DNA from: Cornus controversa | Taxonomy: Eukaryota > Streptophyta > Magnoliopsida > Cornales > Cornaceae | Direction of reading: 5' to 3' | DNA: 64,000 nt | Assembly (NCBI GenBank): GCA_026545225.1 | Contig: CM048853.1 | Span: 41,618,755 to 41,682,754 of the forward strand | Shown: positions 47,155-59,825 of the stretch, piece after piece | Numbering within the stretch: position 1 is the stretch's first letter | Layout of the letters: every line of letters begins with the position of its first letter | Position numbers and translations under genes: made by a program | Notes under the pieces: generated by a model | Seen by the model: the letters and a program-made list of their open reading frames with translations, nothing else | What the model was told of the DNA's origin: nothing | Databases searched by the model: none

Positions 47155-47265
47155 AGTACAGATGTTTGGGGGTGCCTAGCACCTTCCCCATGCATAACCA
47201 AACTTCTGAGTCCATTGATTTGGATTTAAAGGCTAGTTGGAAGTCAGATATCTAGGGCCCATATA
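47155..47265 (+). repeat. Tat/Ogre-like internal segment
   Basis: GGGGGTGCCTAGCACCTTCC then CCATGCATAACCAAACTT, inverted relative to 43.0 kb and direct relative to 41.44 kb. Confidence 0.55.
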
Positions 47266-47313
47266 TCACCCCCCGTACATTCTGAATACCTAAGGTCTTG
47301 TAAACTCCTTAGA

Positions 47314-50300
47314 TGAAATACCCCTTACAAAATTTTACGCATGAGGTGGTCAATCTCACACATAAAACGTAAGGGATACCTACAATTGATAGCAACAAGC
47401 ATAAAATACAAGGACAAAATGAAAAAAAATCATAAATACTAAAAGAAAAGTTTGTCTTAAATAATAATAAAGCTAAGTAACTGAAATACGTGTCTGTGAC
47501 CCCTTAACTGAAAAGAACAAGAGTAATTATTAAAGATTAAATAACCGAAACAACTAGTATCCCAAAAGAGTTCATATGCTGAACATGAAGAAAGAATAGG
47601 ACCCTACTCTAATAACTGATGAAAGAGAAGATGGCTGCCATAATCAACAAACCCACAACTCTATCCTCGTGGTGAAACCGGCATGGGACCTGAAATATCT
47701 GATTCGTGTGTGAGTGTGACTCAAAAAGTATATCAATTAAAAATTTTCACACTTCGCAATAAAACGAATTCCTTGCAAAATAGGGCTATCGAAAGGGGTA
47801 TCGTACCTTAGAGATTATGGTCTGATGAGTTAGAATACGGAATTAATTCTAATTAAATTTAGAAGAAAAGAATTCTAATTTTTAAACTAAATTAATTAAA
47901 AAGTAAAATAAAATAAATCAAAGTAAAATAGATATTGAAGATAATAAGAGAGAAATCTAGGGTGTTTGACTTCACCACTAACTCCACAATCAATGGTCAA
48001 TTGAATCAACTATGGGGAATTACATCATACATAAGTGATGTCGGTGGCTACAAGCTCACCTTCATCCGTCAAGAAGATAACATATGATTAAGGCTAAGCC
48101 ATGGACTATCTTCGATTGGCATGTGCCATCTGCCTAACTACTCTAATCTAGGGTGCAGTATGGTTCATCTTCTCTAGGCATAATCCATCAAAACTCTTAA
48201 TAATATATTCAGTGATTACCATTGTGTAATAATCGCTCTCATAATCACAGAAAACAAGAGAGATTGAGTTCAATAACAACAACTAAATATCTAAGACAAG
48301 ATAAGAAATCATTGAGATTGAATTTATAAGACTTTTATTGCTCAATTCTATAATAAGAATCCTCTGAATTACACAATCTATGCATGTATATAAAGGTCCC
48401 CAATAATTAAAACAATCAAACCATTGATGCTTTGTTAGGGCTACATCAAAACCCTAGTGGATGAACTAGCCGCTCATAGTAGAAGAAGAAGCTTCAACTG
48501 TTGAGGAAGAAGTCATCATCTTCATGAATTACGCGTCTGACTTCGTTCTCCAATGACTCTACAAAATATGTTTCTGTTCTCTTCTCAGCCCTCTCAGACT
48601 CTCCAATCTCTGTAATCCCCCCAAAACTTAGCCTCTTATTCTTCACTTTATTCCCCAAGAAAATACACCAAAGTCCTAATCCAATTCGGAATAAATTAGA
48701 ATTTCCCGCAGCACTAATCAGGTGGGTTTTTCCTGCTGACTTCGGCCTAACTTTTGACCTACTAGAAATCTGATTTACGAAATTTTTGTGAAATACAAAA
48801 GTGTGCAGAATCAAATTTCGTTCAACCTTAAGTGAACATTATATCAAGTTGAAGCTCAAAAATAAGACTTCTGGTCCATTTTCCAAAATGGGATTAAGAC
48901 TGTATTATGCACAGATTTGGGCTTCAGGCCCGAAACTTTCTTAAGTAGCTGTAATTCTCTTGGACCTCTTCCTTGGGCTGATTTGAGTTGAAATAAATGG
49001 TTGAATGGTTTCCTTTGATGTAGGCTTCATCTAACTATCTTGGATGTCTTCTTTAAAAGCCCAAAATTATGGTTTTAACTGAAATAATCATTAAGGCCCT
49101 GAAAATACAGAAAACACTAAAATGAAGTAAAATCACAAAATAATCTATCACTAAGAGAATAAAATACATAAGTTAAGAGGCTAGAATGCATAACATTCAA
49201 CGCCTACCAATATCAACAAAGTGGGTTAAACCCACGAGCAAGTTATCTCTACTGCAACCCAATCAAAGAACTAGTAAATATACCCTCCATATGAGTGATA
49301 ACAAATATATATATAAATGTATACAAACCATTTCCTTATTTATCTCATGTCTTCAAAACAGAAGTCGTCCTATATACCGTCCCAATTCGACCCCTATCAC
49401 ACAAAGTTAGAACCTATTTCTAAGTTCAACCAAAGGCATAAAATATAATACCCTATTAAAACTAGGCAATCTTGACATGCCTCCTATACTAACCTTAAAT
49501 ACCTTATTAGGTATTGACAATCCTGACATACTCCCTGACAATCCTTACATCTCTCCCTAACTAACCTTAAATACCATATTAGGTATTAGCAATCCTGACA
49601 TGTCTCTTGGCAATCCTTACAAGTTTAAACCTACTTTTACATATTAATTAATCTAATGGAAGTCCAATAATTTCAAGAATATAACTCATACACAATTAAA
49701 CAATATCAAAAATCATGAACAGTTATGCTTTCAAACAATACAATTAAGGAAGAAAAATATAACCAACAATTAAAAGAGCAAGCACACAATCATATCTCCA
49801 ACGTACCTAAATCATCGAGGGTGTCTAAACTTAGCTCTAACCTAGGTTTCTGGGCCTATTCTATTATTAAGAACCCTACTTAACTATTTTGGAATTTTCT
49901 GAAAATTTTAAAAATATTTCAAAAGTAAAAGAAAATGAAAATCAAATTTTAAAGCACATTTTTTATATTAATTTAACCACAAGGGAAACTCATTTCCACT
50001 TAAAATTTAAAACCCGAGGGTATTCTGTCCCTAAAAGATTACCAAAATATTTTTGAAAATTTCTAGAATTTAAAACTATTTAAAAATATTTTTTTCTTAA
50101 TTTTCTACATTTAAAAAAAAAATTAAAAACCCAAAATATTTTGGACTGGGCCCAAAGTGGGCCTCGGTGAGTAGAGCCCAAAAATATTTTTCCCGACCCC
50201 AGCGGCATGCGCCCCCACGCATTGGTGGTGCTTGGGGTGGGCACTGCCCTCTCTTCTGCTTCTTCCTTTTTTCCTTTTCTTTTCTTTCACCTGTAGCTTC

Positions 50301-50631
50301 ACTCATCAGCATGGCGACCAAACTTCCCAGCTATTTCCCAGGCCACCTCCGGACCCCGAATCTCGCGTTTAAATATACCATTCAACTCCTCTCAATCTAA
50401 GTTACACATTGGTACCAAAATCCTCTCCAATTGCAGCCTAAATCGAAAAGCCCCAAATTCATGTTCTAAAATTCTAAAATTTCAAACTCAATTTCCCGTC
50501 AATTAACCCAACGGTTCACAACCAAACTTTCAAGAATTATTTGGGAGAGCAAGATCTATGTATTAATCGAAACAAAAACCTTTGAAAACAACGATTACAA
50601 CAAACACCAATCTCATGTGTGTGTATATATA

Positions 50632-50675
<44 letters not shown>

Positions 50676-51366
50676 CCTTTACACTTATATATACATTCAT
50701 ATACACGTGAAAAATTACCTCAAAACAATACCAAACCCACAGATTTCTCGGGTGTAATCCACAGAGACACCTTTAGCATGCATAATCATATAATTTCATA
50801 ATTATATACATGAATACATATCCCAGTAACATATATATAAAATAAAAATATTATATGTACAGGTTCAAAGGGGAAGAGAAGAGTTCGAACTTACCTTTTT
50901 GACAAACAAAAACACGTCCCTATCAATCGCTCATTCTTTCCCTTCTCTCTTGTGTCTATGTTCTTTCTGTCTCTGTCGTGTAAACGACAGAAACCATAAC
51001 CCTCTTTTTCTTTTATTTTTTTTCTTTAAAAAACTAATTAAACTCTAAAAAATAATAATAATAAAAATAAACCCTAGCCCATCAAAATAAACATACACTT
51101 AGCCCAACTATTCCAGCCCAATCTAAGAAAAAAAATTAAAATAAAAGAAAATACAAAAGCCTAGCCCAACTAACATTAAAAAAAATAAAATAAACTACCC
51201 CAAAATATTTAAAGCACTCCAAGAAATTTAATTTAACCAATACAGCAATTCAAAGCACTCAAATAAATTTAATTTAACCAATAAAGCAATTCAATTTAAC
51301 TAATAAAAAATAAAGTATTAAAATTAAAATTAAAATTAAATGACCTTAAAATTATGGGGTATTATA
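47314..51366 (-). repeat. 3' LTR of the Tekay-like element, with a nested solo LTR
   Basis: Collinear with 56135-56568 (GAAATACCCC, CATGAGGTGG, CACACATAAAAC, AAGAGTTCATATG). It is interrupted at 47700-49209. A (TA)n run lies at 50622-50672. Imperfect 90-bp tandem repeats (TATTAGGTATTGACAATCC) lie at 49470-49625. Confidence 0.85.
47700..49209. mobile_element. Athila-like solo LTR, 1510 bp, target duplication ATATC
   Basis: Begins TGATTCGTGTGTGAGTG and ends CGCCTACCA, flanked by ATATC at 47695-47699 and 49210-49214. The undisturbed site is seen in the other LTR copy (AAAATATCAACAAAG at about 56545). CGCAATAAAACGAATTCCTTGC near its start is typical of Athila-type LTRs (from memory). The 48494-48814 frame on the minus strand has no domain. 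Confidence 0.85.
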
Positions 51367-51381
51367 TTCTTTCCCCCTAAA
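51367..51381 (-). promoter_or_regulatory. Polypurine tract of the Tekay-like element
   Basis: TTTAGGGGGAAAGAA on the minus strand, directly before the 3' LTR start. Confidence 0.8.
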
Positions 51382-51399
51382 AAGAGGAATTCTGTCCTC

Positions 51400-54300
51400 G
51401 AAATTCAACCCATACCTGAAATAAAATGCTCTAGATATTTTGCTTTTATTTCATCCTCCCTTTTTCAAGTGGACTCCACCTCATTGTGGTGGCTCCACTA
51501 AACTCGAACTAACGGAATGGTCTTAGAACAAAGAACATGGTCCCTATGGTCAAGAATACAGTAAGGCTGCTCCACATATGTTGCATCTGGCTGCCCAACT
51601 CAATCTCTCCAACCTCAATATGTTGGTAAGTATCCTCATCTCTAAGAAATTTTTGCAACATAGAGACATGAAAGACATTGTGCACCCTGTGCATCATGTC
51701 TGGTAATGCCAATCTATACACTACCGCTCCAACCCTGTCGATAATTATAAAAGGACCTACAAAATAAGGTGCCAACTTTTTCTTTCTCCCAAACCGCATT
51801 ACTCCCTTCATAGGAGAAACCTTGAGTAGAACCTGATCCCCCACCTTGAACTCTAATGCTAGAGTTCTTCTATCCGCGTAACTTTTCTGTCTACTCTGCA
51901 CAGTCCATATACGATCTCTAATAAGAGCAATTTTCTTTGATGTGTCCTGAATGAACTCAGGACCCAATAATTTATTCTCTCCTACCTCAACCAGCATACT
52001 GATGACTAACATGGATGCCTATACAAAGCCTCGAACAGTGCCATTCCAATAGTCTTTTAATAACTATTGTTATAAGCAAACTAAATGAGTGGCAAATAAC
52101 TTTCCCAATTACCTTTGAAATTGAGTACATATGCTCGTAACATGTCCTCCAAAATCTGATTAACGCTCTCTGTCTGACAATCGGTCTGAGGGTGATAGAC
52201 TGTACCGAGATACAGAGTTGTACTCATAGCCTACTGGAAGCTCTCCCAAAACTTTGAAATAAAATTTAGATCCCTATCTGATACAATAGACAAAGGCACG
52301 CCATAAAGCTTCACTATCTCTGCAATGTATAGCTTCGCATATTTCTCAAAGGTGTAACTCGAGCAAACTGGCAAGAAATGGACTGATTTTGTCAACCTGT
52401 CCACTATCACCCAAATAGTATCATGATTTCACTGTGAGGTGGGAAGTCCCACAATGAATTCCATGGAGATGCTTTTTCACTTCCACTCTAGTATAAGCAG
52501 TGGTTGCAAAGATCCCGATAGTCTCTGGTGATCAATCTCGATCACCTGACATGTGCTATACTTAGAGACAAATATGGTAATGTCCCTCTTCATACATGCC
52601 CACCAAAATTATCATTTCATATTTTAGTACATCTTATCCCCTCTCGAGTATACCAAAAACTGAGAACTGTGGGCCTTACTCATCATTGCCCTCCTCAAGT
52701 CGTCATTGAAAGAAACCACTAATCGCCCCCTTGTACTTCAATCTTCCCTCTGTACCCATTATATAGAATGGTACCTCACCAAATTTCAACTCAGTCACTT
52801 TCCCTACGCACTGCGAGTCAGTAAGCTGATCTGTAATTACCCTCCAAATAATAACAGGTGTAACCACTACACATGCTACAAATGCATCAGCTAAGGCATC
52901 AATGCTGCTCAGGTTATTCCACTTTACTTTGAATAGAGTGAAAAAACTAGCATAGGGCCGGTGACTAAGTGCATCTGCTATTACGTTCGCTTTCCCTGGG
53001 TGGTACTGGATAAAAAATGATAATCTTTCACGAACTCCAACTGCCTGCGCTGTCTCATAACCAGCTCCTTCTGTGAGAATAGATATTGCAAACTCTTATG
53101 GTCGCTGAACAATCTGAAGGTCTCACCTAAAAGGTAATCCCTCCAAATCTTCAAGGCAAAAACCACAACTACTAACTCCAAATCGTGAGTCAGGTAATTA
53201 AGCTCATGAGGCTTAAGCTTACGTGAAGCATAAGATACCGGCCTCTTATCCTACATCAACACAACCCAAACCCTACAATGATGCATCAGTATATACCAAG
53301 TACTCAACCTTGCTCTGAGGAGTAGCTAGAATAGGTGCAGTCGTTAACCTGCTGTTCAACTTATCGAACATCGCCTAACAAAAGTCATCCCAAACGAAAG
53401 GCACACCCTTTTTAGTGAGATGGGTGAGCAAACCAGCGATCTTGGAGAAGTCCTGAATAAATCGTCAATAACAACCAGCCCACCCAAGAAAGCTGTGAAT
53501 CTTTGAAGGTGAGGTAGGCTATCCCCACTCTAAAATCGCTGACACTTTACTTAGGTCGACCGTTATTCTCTTCTCAGATACTACATAACCTAATAACTTC
53601 ACCTCCCTCTACCAGAAATCACATTTGTTAAACATTGCATACAACTGATGATCTCTCAGTGTCTGCAAAATAATATAGAGATGTCTGGCGTGATCCTCCT
53701 CTGACCTAGAATAAACCAGAATGTGATCGATAAAGATAATAATAAACTGATCTAAGTAGGCTCTGAACATTCTATTCATCAGATCCATGAAGACAACTAG
53801 GGCATTTATCAACCCAAAAGGCATGACCCAGAACTCATAAGACCCATATCTAGTAAGAAAGGCTATCTTCGGTACATCCTGCTCCCTAACTCAAAGCTAA
53901 TGATACCCGGATCTCAAATCTATCTTCGAGAAGTAGGTAGCTTCCTTCAGCTGATCGAACAGATCATCAATCTTAGGCAACGGGTACTTGTTACGAATTG
54001 TGACCTTATTCAATTCCTTATAGTTAATACAAAGGCAAAAAGACCCATCATTCTTTTTCACAAACAGCATTGGTGCTCCCTACGGTGGAGTACTTTTATG
54101 AATAAATTTCTGATCGAGAAGTTGCTAAATCTAATCTTTCAGTTCCCTCATTTTCATAAGCACCATTCTATATGGGGCCCTAGCAATAGGCCTGGTGCCT
54201 AGAGCTAAATCTTTCAGAAAGTTTATCTCATGACTGGCTGGTAACCCTGGGATCTCCTTAAACACATCTTAAATGTCTCGTACTACTGGAATGGAATCTA

Positions 54301-55950
54301 TAAAAATTATGGTTCTCTCTAGAGACTGCTCACTAATAAAGAACAAATAAGTGCTAGACCCTCCATTTGATTACGGCATAGCAACCAAATATATCTCCTG
54401 ACCCGGTATAGTAAAAATAATTGCCTTATCATGGCAATTAACTTAAGTGTGGTAATATGATAACTAATCCATCTAGAGTATGACATCATAGGAATCCATA
54501 TCCAAGATCAATAAGTCTGCTGAGAACCTGAGTCTGCCAATGTCTATAAGGACCTGTCTACCGTGTTCCCGTAGAACCGTACTAACCCCCAATGGCATAG
54601 CTATAGTAAGCGGAGAACTATATGGTTGAATGGCTATGCCAGATAAGCTAACAAATGATCTAGATATAAAAGAATAAGATGCACCAATATCGAATAACAT
54701 GACCACATCTACCATTGATCAGAAACATACCCTCAATCGCCTAAGAAGCTTGTATATCATATGTCATGACATTGTAGACCTTCCCATAATGCATCTGCTG
54801 CCCAAGTTGCCCCACGGGCGGTGGTGGTACGGGTAAAGCTGGATGATGCTGAACCTGAATTCGTAGAACTTGTGGTACCGGTAAAAGTGGTTGCTGTCTC
54901 TGTCCCTGCTGACCAAGCTTTCCTTGATTAGTATTAGGGCAATATTTAGTTGAATGCCCAAGCTCACCACACCCGTAACAATGTCCCCTGAATATACCAG
55001 CGAGCCTCCTCAGCTAGTTTCCCTATGATTGAACCTGACCTACCTATGGTACTCCATTCTGTCTCTTGTGAGTAAAGGCTTCCCCCTTCTGAGCATCACT
55101 ATTAGCTCTGTATCTCTTCCACGACTGTTGCCCTGGATGATTGCCCCTATCAGATGGTCTCCCTCCATTTTCATTCCTCTTCTCTGCTGTCTGATTTGTG
55201 GAGTCCCTGTCATTTTGCTTTTTTGTCTTTCCTTTCTTATAATCTTTTCTTGACTAACAGTGCTGCAATGTAACATCAACCGCCTGAGCATAGGTAGTAT
55301 AAGATGGACGACCCAAGATAACCTGTTGAATGGGCCAAATCAACCCATTCACAGAGCAGCGCATCTTTCTTTCCTCAGTGTCCACCTCTTTAGGTGCAAA
55401 CAATGATAAATTGGTGAACTCCTGTTTTACACTACAATTGTCCTGTCCCCCTACTGTAAATCCAAAAATTCTCTCTTTTTGGCTGCCCTCACTACATATG
55501 GGAAATATTTAACATCAAAACGGACCTGGAAATCTGCATAAGTCAACGTAGTCCGTTGTTCCAGTGTAGTCATCGACTCCTACCACTATAATGCATCCCC
55601 CACTAGCTTAAAAGTAGCTAGCATCTGTTTCTATACTTCAGTACACGTGATCATGCGAAGATGGCGCTCAATATTTTTCCTCTATTGATATGCTTCAGTC
55701 ACATCCGTAGACCCTGAGAACTCTGGCGAATTCCCTTTTGTGAAGGAATTTCATACCCTCTCCCAACTGTTGGGCTACTCCACTGGTAATGGAACCTTCG
55801 CCATCCGTAGTGACTACTGAGATGACTGCTGATTTTGAAGAGCAGTTGCCACTTTTGTAGCTACAGCCTGAACGATAATGGCTGCCAAATTGGGAGGAAT
55901 CTTTTCATTTCCACCCTGAGCATTGTCCTAACCCAGGATTTGGTTCATAT
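51400..55950 (-). pseudogene. Tekay-like gag-pol, degenerate
   Basis: Readable parts in order. Gag lies at about 55950-55000, with the CCHC knuckle CYGCGELGHSTKYC near 54950-54990. The aspartic protease is at 54473-54715 (VVMLFDIGASYSFIS, with DSG changed to DIG). Reverse transcriptase is near 53609-53824 ([20 protein letters not shown], then [11 protein letters not shown], with the catalytic FIDD changed to FIDH). RNase H is near 52981-53181 ([31 protein letters not shown]). The integrase core is broken in 52000-52900. The integrase C-terminal part is at 51509-52012 (QSRQKSYADRR, GDQVLLKVSPMKGVMRFGRK, VHNVFHVSMLQKF). Stops and frameshifts separate every block. Confidence 0.88.
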
Positions 55951-56120
55951 TCCTTCTCCTAAGGGGTGACATATGAAGATGAAACAGAAAAGACATCAAT
56001 ACCCTAATAATATATGTGAGTATAATGAGCCTTATACTTAGATTCTATTTATCAGAATACGCAATGCGGAAGATATCATATGATAGACCCTAAGGACCCA
56101 AAAATACTTGAACCTAGAAT

Positions 56121-56132
56121 GCTCTGATACCA
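56121..56132 (-). promoter_or_regulatory. Primer-binding site of the Tekay-like element
   Basis: TGGTATCAGAGC on the minus strand, two bases after the LTR end GTATTTCA. A perfect initiator tRNA-Met match. Confidence 0.92.
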
Positions 56133-56134
56133 AC

Positions 56135-56568
56135 TGAAATACCCCCTACAAAATTTCATGCATGAGGTGGCCAATGTCACACATAAAACATAAGGGATAC
56201 CTACAATTAATAGCAACAAACATAAAATATAAGGATAAAATAAAAAAAAAATCATAAATACTGAAAGAAAAGTCTCTCTTAAATAATAATAAAGCTAAGT
56301 AACTGAAATACATGTCTGTGCAATACAACTTGGAAGTCCCATAACTCAAGGACCCCTTAACCGAAAAGAACAAGAGTAATTACTAAAGATTAAATAATCG
56401 AAACAACTAACATCCCAAAAGAGTTCATATGTTGAACATGAAGAAAGAATAGGACCATACTCTGATAACTGATGAGAGAGAAGATGGCTGCTACAATCAA
56501 CAAATCCACAACTCTATCCTCGCGGTGGAACCGGCCTAGGACCCAAAATATCAACAAAGTGAGTTAAT
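56135..56568 (-). repeat. 5' LTR of the Tekay-like element, truncated
   Basis: Matches the PBS-side part of the 3' LTR up to ATATCAACAAAGTGAGTTAA and then stops. About 2 kb of LTR is missing. It contains about 35 bp near 56320-56350 (CAATACAACTTGGAAGTCCC) absent from the other copy. Confidence 0.82.
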
Positions 56569-57300
56569 AAGTTGGCAAAATGAGATCATATTTATGTTCA
56601 TTTATGCATGCATAGGCTTGTGAGCATGAGTGAGTTGATAAGTTGGTGAGTTAAGGAGTGTGAATGATGAGAATGAGGTCTAAGACATAAAAATGGACAC
56701 TTAGGACATTTTTCAAGGATGCAGATCAGAGACATTTAGATTGTGCAAAAACTCCATTTAGATTGTGTGAAACCCCTATTTAGATTGTGCGAAATTTCAG
56801 AAGTTTTGAGTGATTAATTCCAGTAGATTTTCGCAAGTTCTTCGATACAAGTTCGATTGTGCGAAACCTCCATTTAGATTGTGCGAAAACTCTATTTAGA
56901 TTATGCAAAAAGTGCATTTCGATTGATCAAAATATGCACTGATAGGGTTATTTAATAGGTGCGTATGGTGGATACATGGAGTCCTATTATGAGGATAATC
57001 ATTGGTTATAATGGTATTGATGTATAAATGATGATTCTGCTTAATTATGAGATTATAATCGAGATTGAATGACTGTATGTGACATTACGAGTAGGAATGG
57101 ATATAATGATAATGTATAGACTTCTATTGTATGTAATGTCCTCTTTGGGGCCAGATAGGAACTGAGGGTGATGAATGGTAGTTTGTCATGATTGTCTGGG
57201 TTATGGGATGATGATCAGGTGTTTATGACACCTCACTACCCAAAGTTTGGGCTCATATCGGGAAAGTTCTAGCAGTCCGGATTTAGAGGCGTGACACCTT
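56569..57300. other. Unrelated sequence replacing the rest of the 5' LTR
   Basis: Non-coding. It ends near GGCGTGACACC, a phrase common in other gypsy LTRs in plants. Contains the 56737-56905 minisatellite. Confidence 0.45.
56737..56905 (+). repeat. Minisatellite of CCATTTAGATTGTGCGAAAC units
   Basis: Five or six imperfect units of about 24 bp, partly spaced by other sequence. Confidence 0.8.
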
Positions 57301-59400
57301 CACAATTCAATCTCAACATGCTTATACAATTATCTAAGGCAATTATAAACATGTAATTACATCATTTAACATTGATAATTCACTAAGTAGTAAAATCTAA
57401 CGTGCTTTAACCTTGAAAGACATATAATTATACCCACATAACCAATTGGTTGCTATAAATAATTAATATACTTACAAAAATCCCGAATTACATGGGTTAG
57501 ACATTCCTACCTCAATTTGGAGGAACTTTCAAATGATTTCCCTAATTTTTTCATTGAAATTAACTTTTTTCGAATTCAATTATGACCTGATCAGACTCGA
57601 GTCCTCGATGTATATATATATATATATATGTATTGCTTTCCCACAACTGATGAAGAATGAGAGAAATTAATTCTGCATTCTCCTCATTTCTAGTTATAGG
57701 CCAAGCTCTCATATTTATAAAAATGCCACTAGTCATTCACTAAACCTTCTTGGGCTCTATTTTCACTTTTAGTAACTCCAACAGACCCGAAATTGATTTT
57801 ATAGTGCATCAAATATTTCATTTAATTTATCCTCAAAATTGGGTGTTGTTCTGACACTTTTGAATTTTTCGGACCCACGAAACCCGCGTGCTGGGCCTAT
57901 CCGACCCGAAAAACTCAATTTTTGCCAAACGTTCCCAATACTTCCTCGGATCTGTATAAAGGTCCTCAAACATGTATTTTACATTTAAAACACATATATA
58001 ATCATTTAAAATATTTATATGATAATAAATAAAAATAAAGAAAAATCGACTAAAAATGGTTATAGTTCTTACACTATGACTATCTAGGGTCTAAAATAAC
58101 TCTCTATCTACGATCAAACGGTCACGATTTACCCACTATATTCACACATAAATTCACATACATATACACATCCACATTCACATACCCTTACACCCCTAAA
58201 ATGACATTCACACCTAAATTCACATACACATCCACCTACTCTCACACATAAAATAACATTATATTTTTTATAGTGCCATAGACAAGGACAATACACTAGT
58301 ATATAAATATTGTTGGTACTTTTCTACTTGGGTCTTTAGTACATATTAAGAGCAAATTAGCACGAGGAGGCAATTTTGGTCCCCAATAATTCATAGGAAA
58401 TGAAATCAAAACTCAATTATTTATTACAACTTTGACTTGTGGGTTTTGAGAAGATTTTTGACATTTTCTTCTTCTTTATAGTTCATTTTTCATCTCTTTC
58501 GAATTCAAGTTTTGTATTACCTCTTAGAAGAGAACAATAGAGAATTGTTTTTTCGTATTACTTTGTTTGTTTTTTGTGACCATAAAAAAAGATTTTGATA
58601 TTATTTCATCATTTAAATCTTCCTGATTTTGTGCGTGTGAAAACCAAATTCTCACTTAGATAAGCCTAACATAGCTACTCATTGAACTTTTTTGATTAAT
58701 TGATTTTCATCTAGAAAGCACGAACACTTCACTAAGGGTGCCGTATCCGTGTCAGACAATTGAATACTTCTTAGACACATGTCGAACATCTCGTAGAAGT
58801 GTCCTGATATTTTTCTTTTTAGGACACTTCTCGGACACTCTTTGGACAAGACACTCCTTAAAAACGTATCAGACACTTCGTAGTAGTGATGTATATTCAA
58901 GTATTTCGAAGAAAAATTATATACGACTAAGTTATGATTAAAAATCTAAGCTAAATATATGTAGATGAATAAATAAGTCTGATTCTTTAATTTATTTGTC
59001 TATTTTTGTTTATAAGTTTGTTTGGTTATTAATTTCTTTATATGAATTGAAGTATTTCTATAATGTAATTTTTTCTTTATTTTTTGTTGAATAATTAATA
59101 TATATTATTATTTTATTGTCGTATTTTTGTCATGTCTGCTTTTTTTTATTTTTTTTGTATCATCGTATCCGTGTCGTATTCGTGTTCCGTGCCTTTGTTC
59201 ATGAAATTTTCATTTAGAGATACAAAGGCAGGATTAAATGTGAGGTCAGTGTTATTATAAAAGTAAGACAACGTAAGGGAGATTAATGTAATTTACTCCC
59301 TTTTTTTATTTATTTTTACTAAGTCCTTAGTACAAAAATAAAAGCAAAACAATTAAATAGAACCAAAACAGTGGTTCGGGTACTGAGCCGATTAACATCG
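57301..59400. other. AT-rich spacer with a CACATTCACA-type repeat and a GTGTC-rich patch
   Basis: Imperfect CACATACACATCCACATTCA repeats lie at 58140-58260. CGTATCCGTGTC-type phrases lie at 58740-58860 and 59160-59195. No gene recognised. Confidence 0.45.
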
Positions 59401-59439
59401 GTACCTACTACCTGTCGCATCAGCGCCCAATTAAGAAAC

Positions 59440-59446
59440 TATAAAT
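59440..59446 (+). promoter_or_regulatory. TATA box of RPS15
   Basis: TATAAAT, about 95 bp upstream of the ATG. Confidence 0.55.
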
Positions 59447-59470
59447 CTCCACTGATACTGTCCTCCTCGG

Positions 59471-59516
59471 AAACCCTAATTTCGACAGGCAAGTGAACCT
59501 CTGCAATTTAGGGTTT
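59471..59516 (+). promoter_or_regulatory. Telo-box pair in the RPS15 leader
   Basis: AAACCCTAA (59471-59479) and the inverse TTAGGGTTT (59508-59516). These are typical of plant translation-apparatus gene promoters and leaders. Confidence 0.65.
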
Positions 59517-59538
59517 CTGTTACGCTTCCAAGAAAACA

Positions 59539-59825
59539 ATGGTTAGTTTAGTTCTCAACTGATACTCTACCATATTTCTATGTTTAAATATCCATGGTTG
59601 AACTAGTGGTTTTATATATACACATATGCAACTATATATGTGTGCACGACAGTGATTTTCTTTGATCTGTCTTGCTCAGGCGGATGTCGAAACAGAAGTA
59701 ACCGCTGGACAGCCGAAGAAGAGGACCTTCAAGAAGTTTAGTTTCAGAGGCGTTGATTTGGATGCTCTGCTTGACATGTCTACCGATGAGCTCGTCAAGC
59801 TCTTCCCTGCCAGAGCTCGCAGACG
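59539..59825 (+). pseudogene. RPS15: Ribosomal protein uS19 (RPS15), first two exons only
   Basis: A cytosolic small-subunit protein. Exon 1 is just the ATG at 59539-59541 (donor GTTAGT). Exon 2 starts at 59680 after CTTGCTCAG. It reads [20 protein letters not shown], then [18 protein letters not shown], then [11 protein letters not shown] up to a GTGGGA donor at 59826. An ATG-only first exon and a break inside the RRR are usual for plant RPS15 genes. The remaining roughly 95 residues (FSRGLTRKPMALIKKL onward) are not found in the next 4.2 kb. A pyrimidine-rich acceptor-like site (CTGGCAG at 60148) is followed by unrelated sequence. Either a very large intron runs past the window, or the gene is truncated; truncation by retroelement insertion seems more likely. 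Confidence 0.85.

Larger units (their letters stand above)
47314..56568 (-). mobile_element. Ty3/gypsy Tekay/Del-like retrotransposon, minus strand, degenerate
   Basis: Order on the minus strand: a truncated 5' LTR (56135-56568), PBS (56121-56132), gag, protease, reverse transcriptase, RNase H, integrase, PPT (51367-51381) and a 3' LTR (47314-51366). The LTR is about 2.5 kb without its nested insertion. The KVSPMKGVMRFGRKKKLAPY segment and the large LTR fit the Tekay/Del chromovirus lineage. Inactivated by many stops, with mutated catalytic motifs. Confidence 0.88.

Noticed and set aside
48494..48814. 106-codon minus-strand frame
   Set aside because: Lies wholly inside a solo LTR with clear ends; no domain similarity.
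50622..50672. Long (TA)n run considered as an origin or regulatory element
   Set aside because: Ordinary AT microsatellite inside an LTR.
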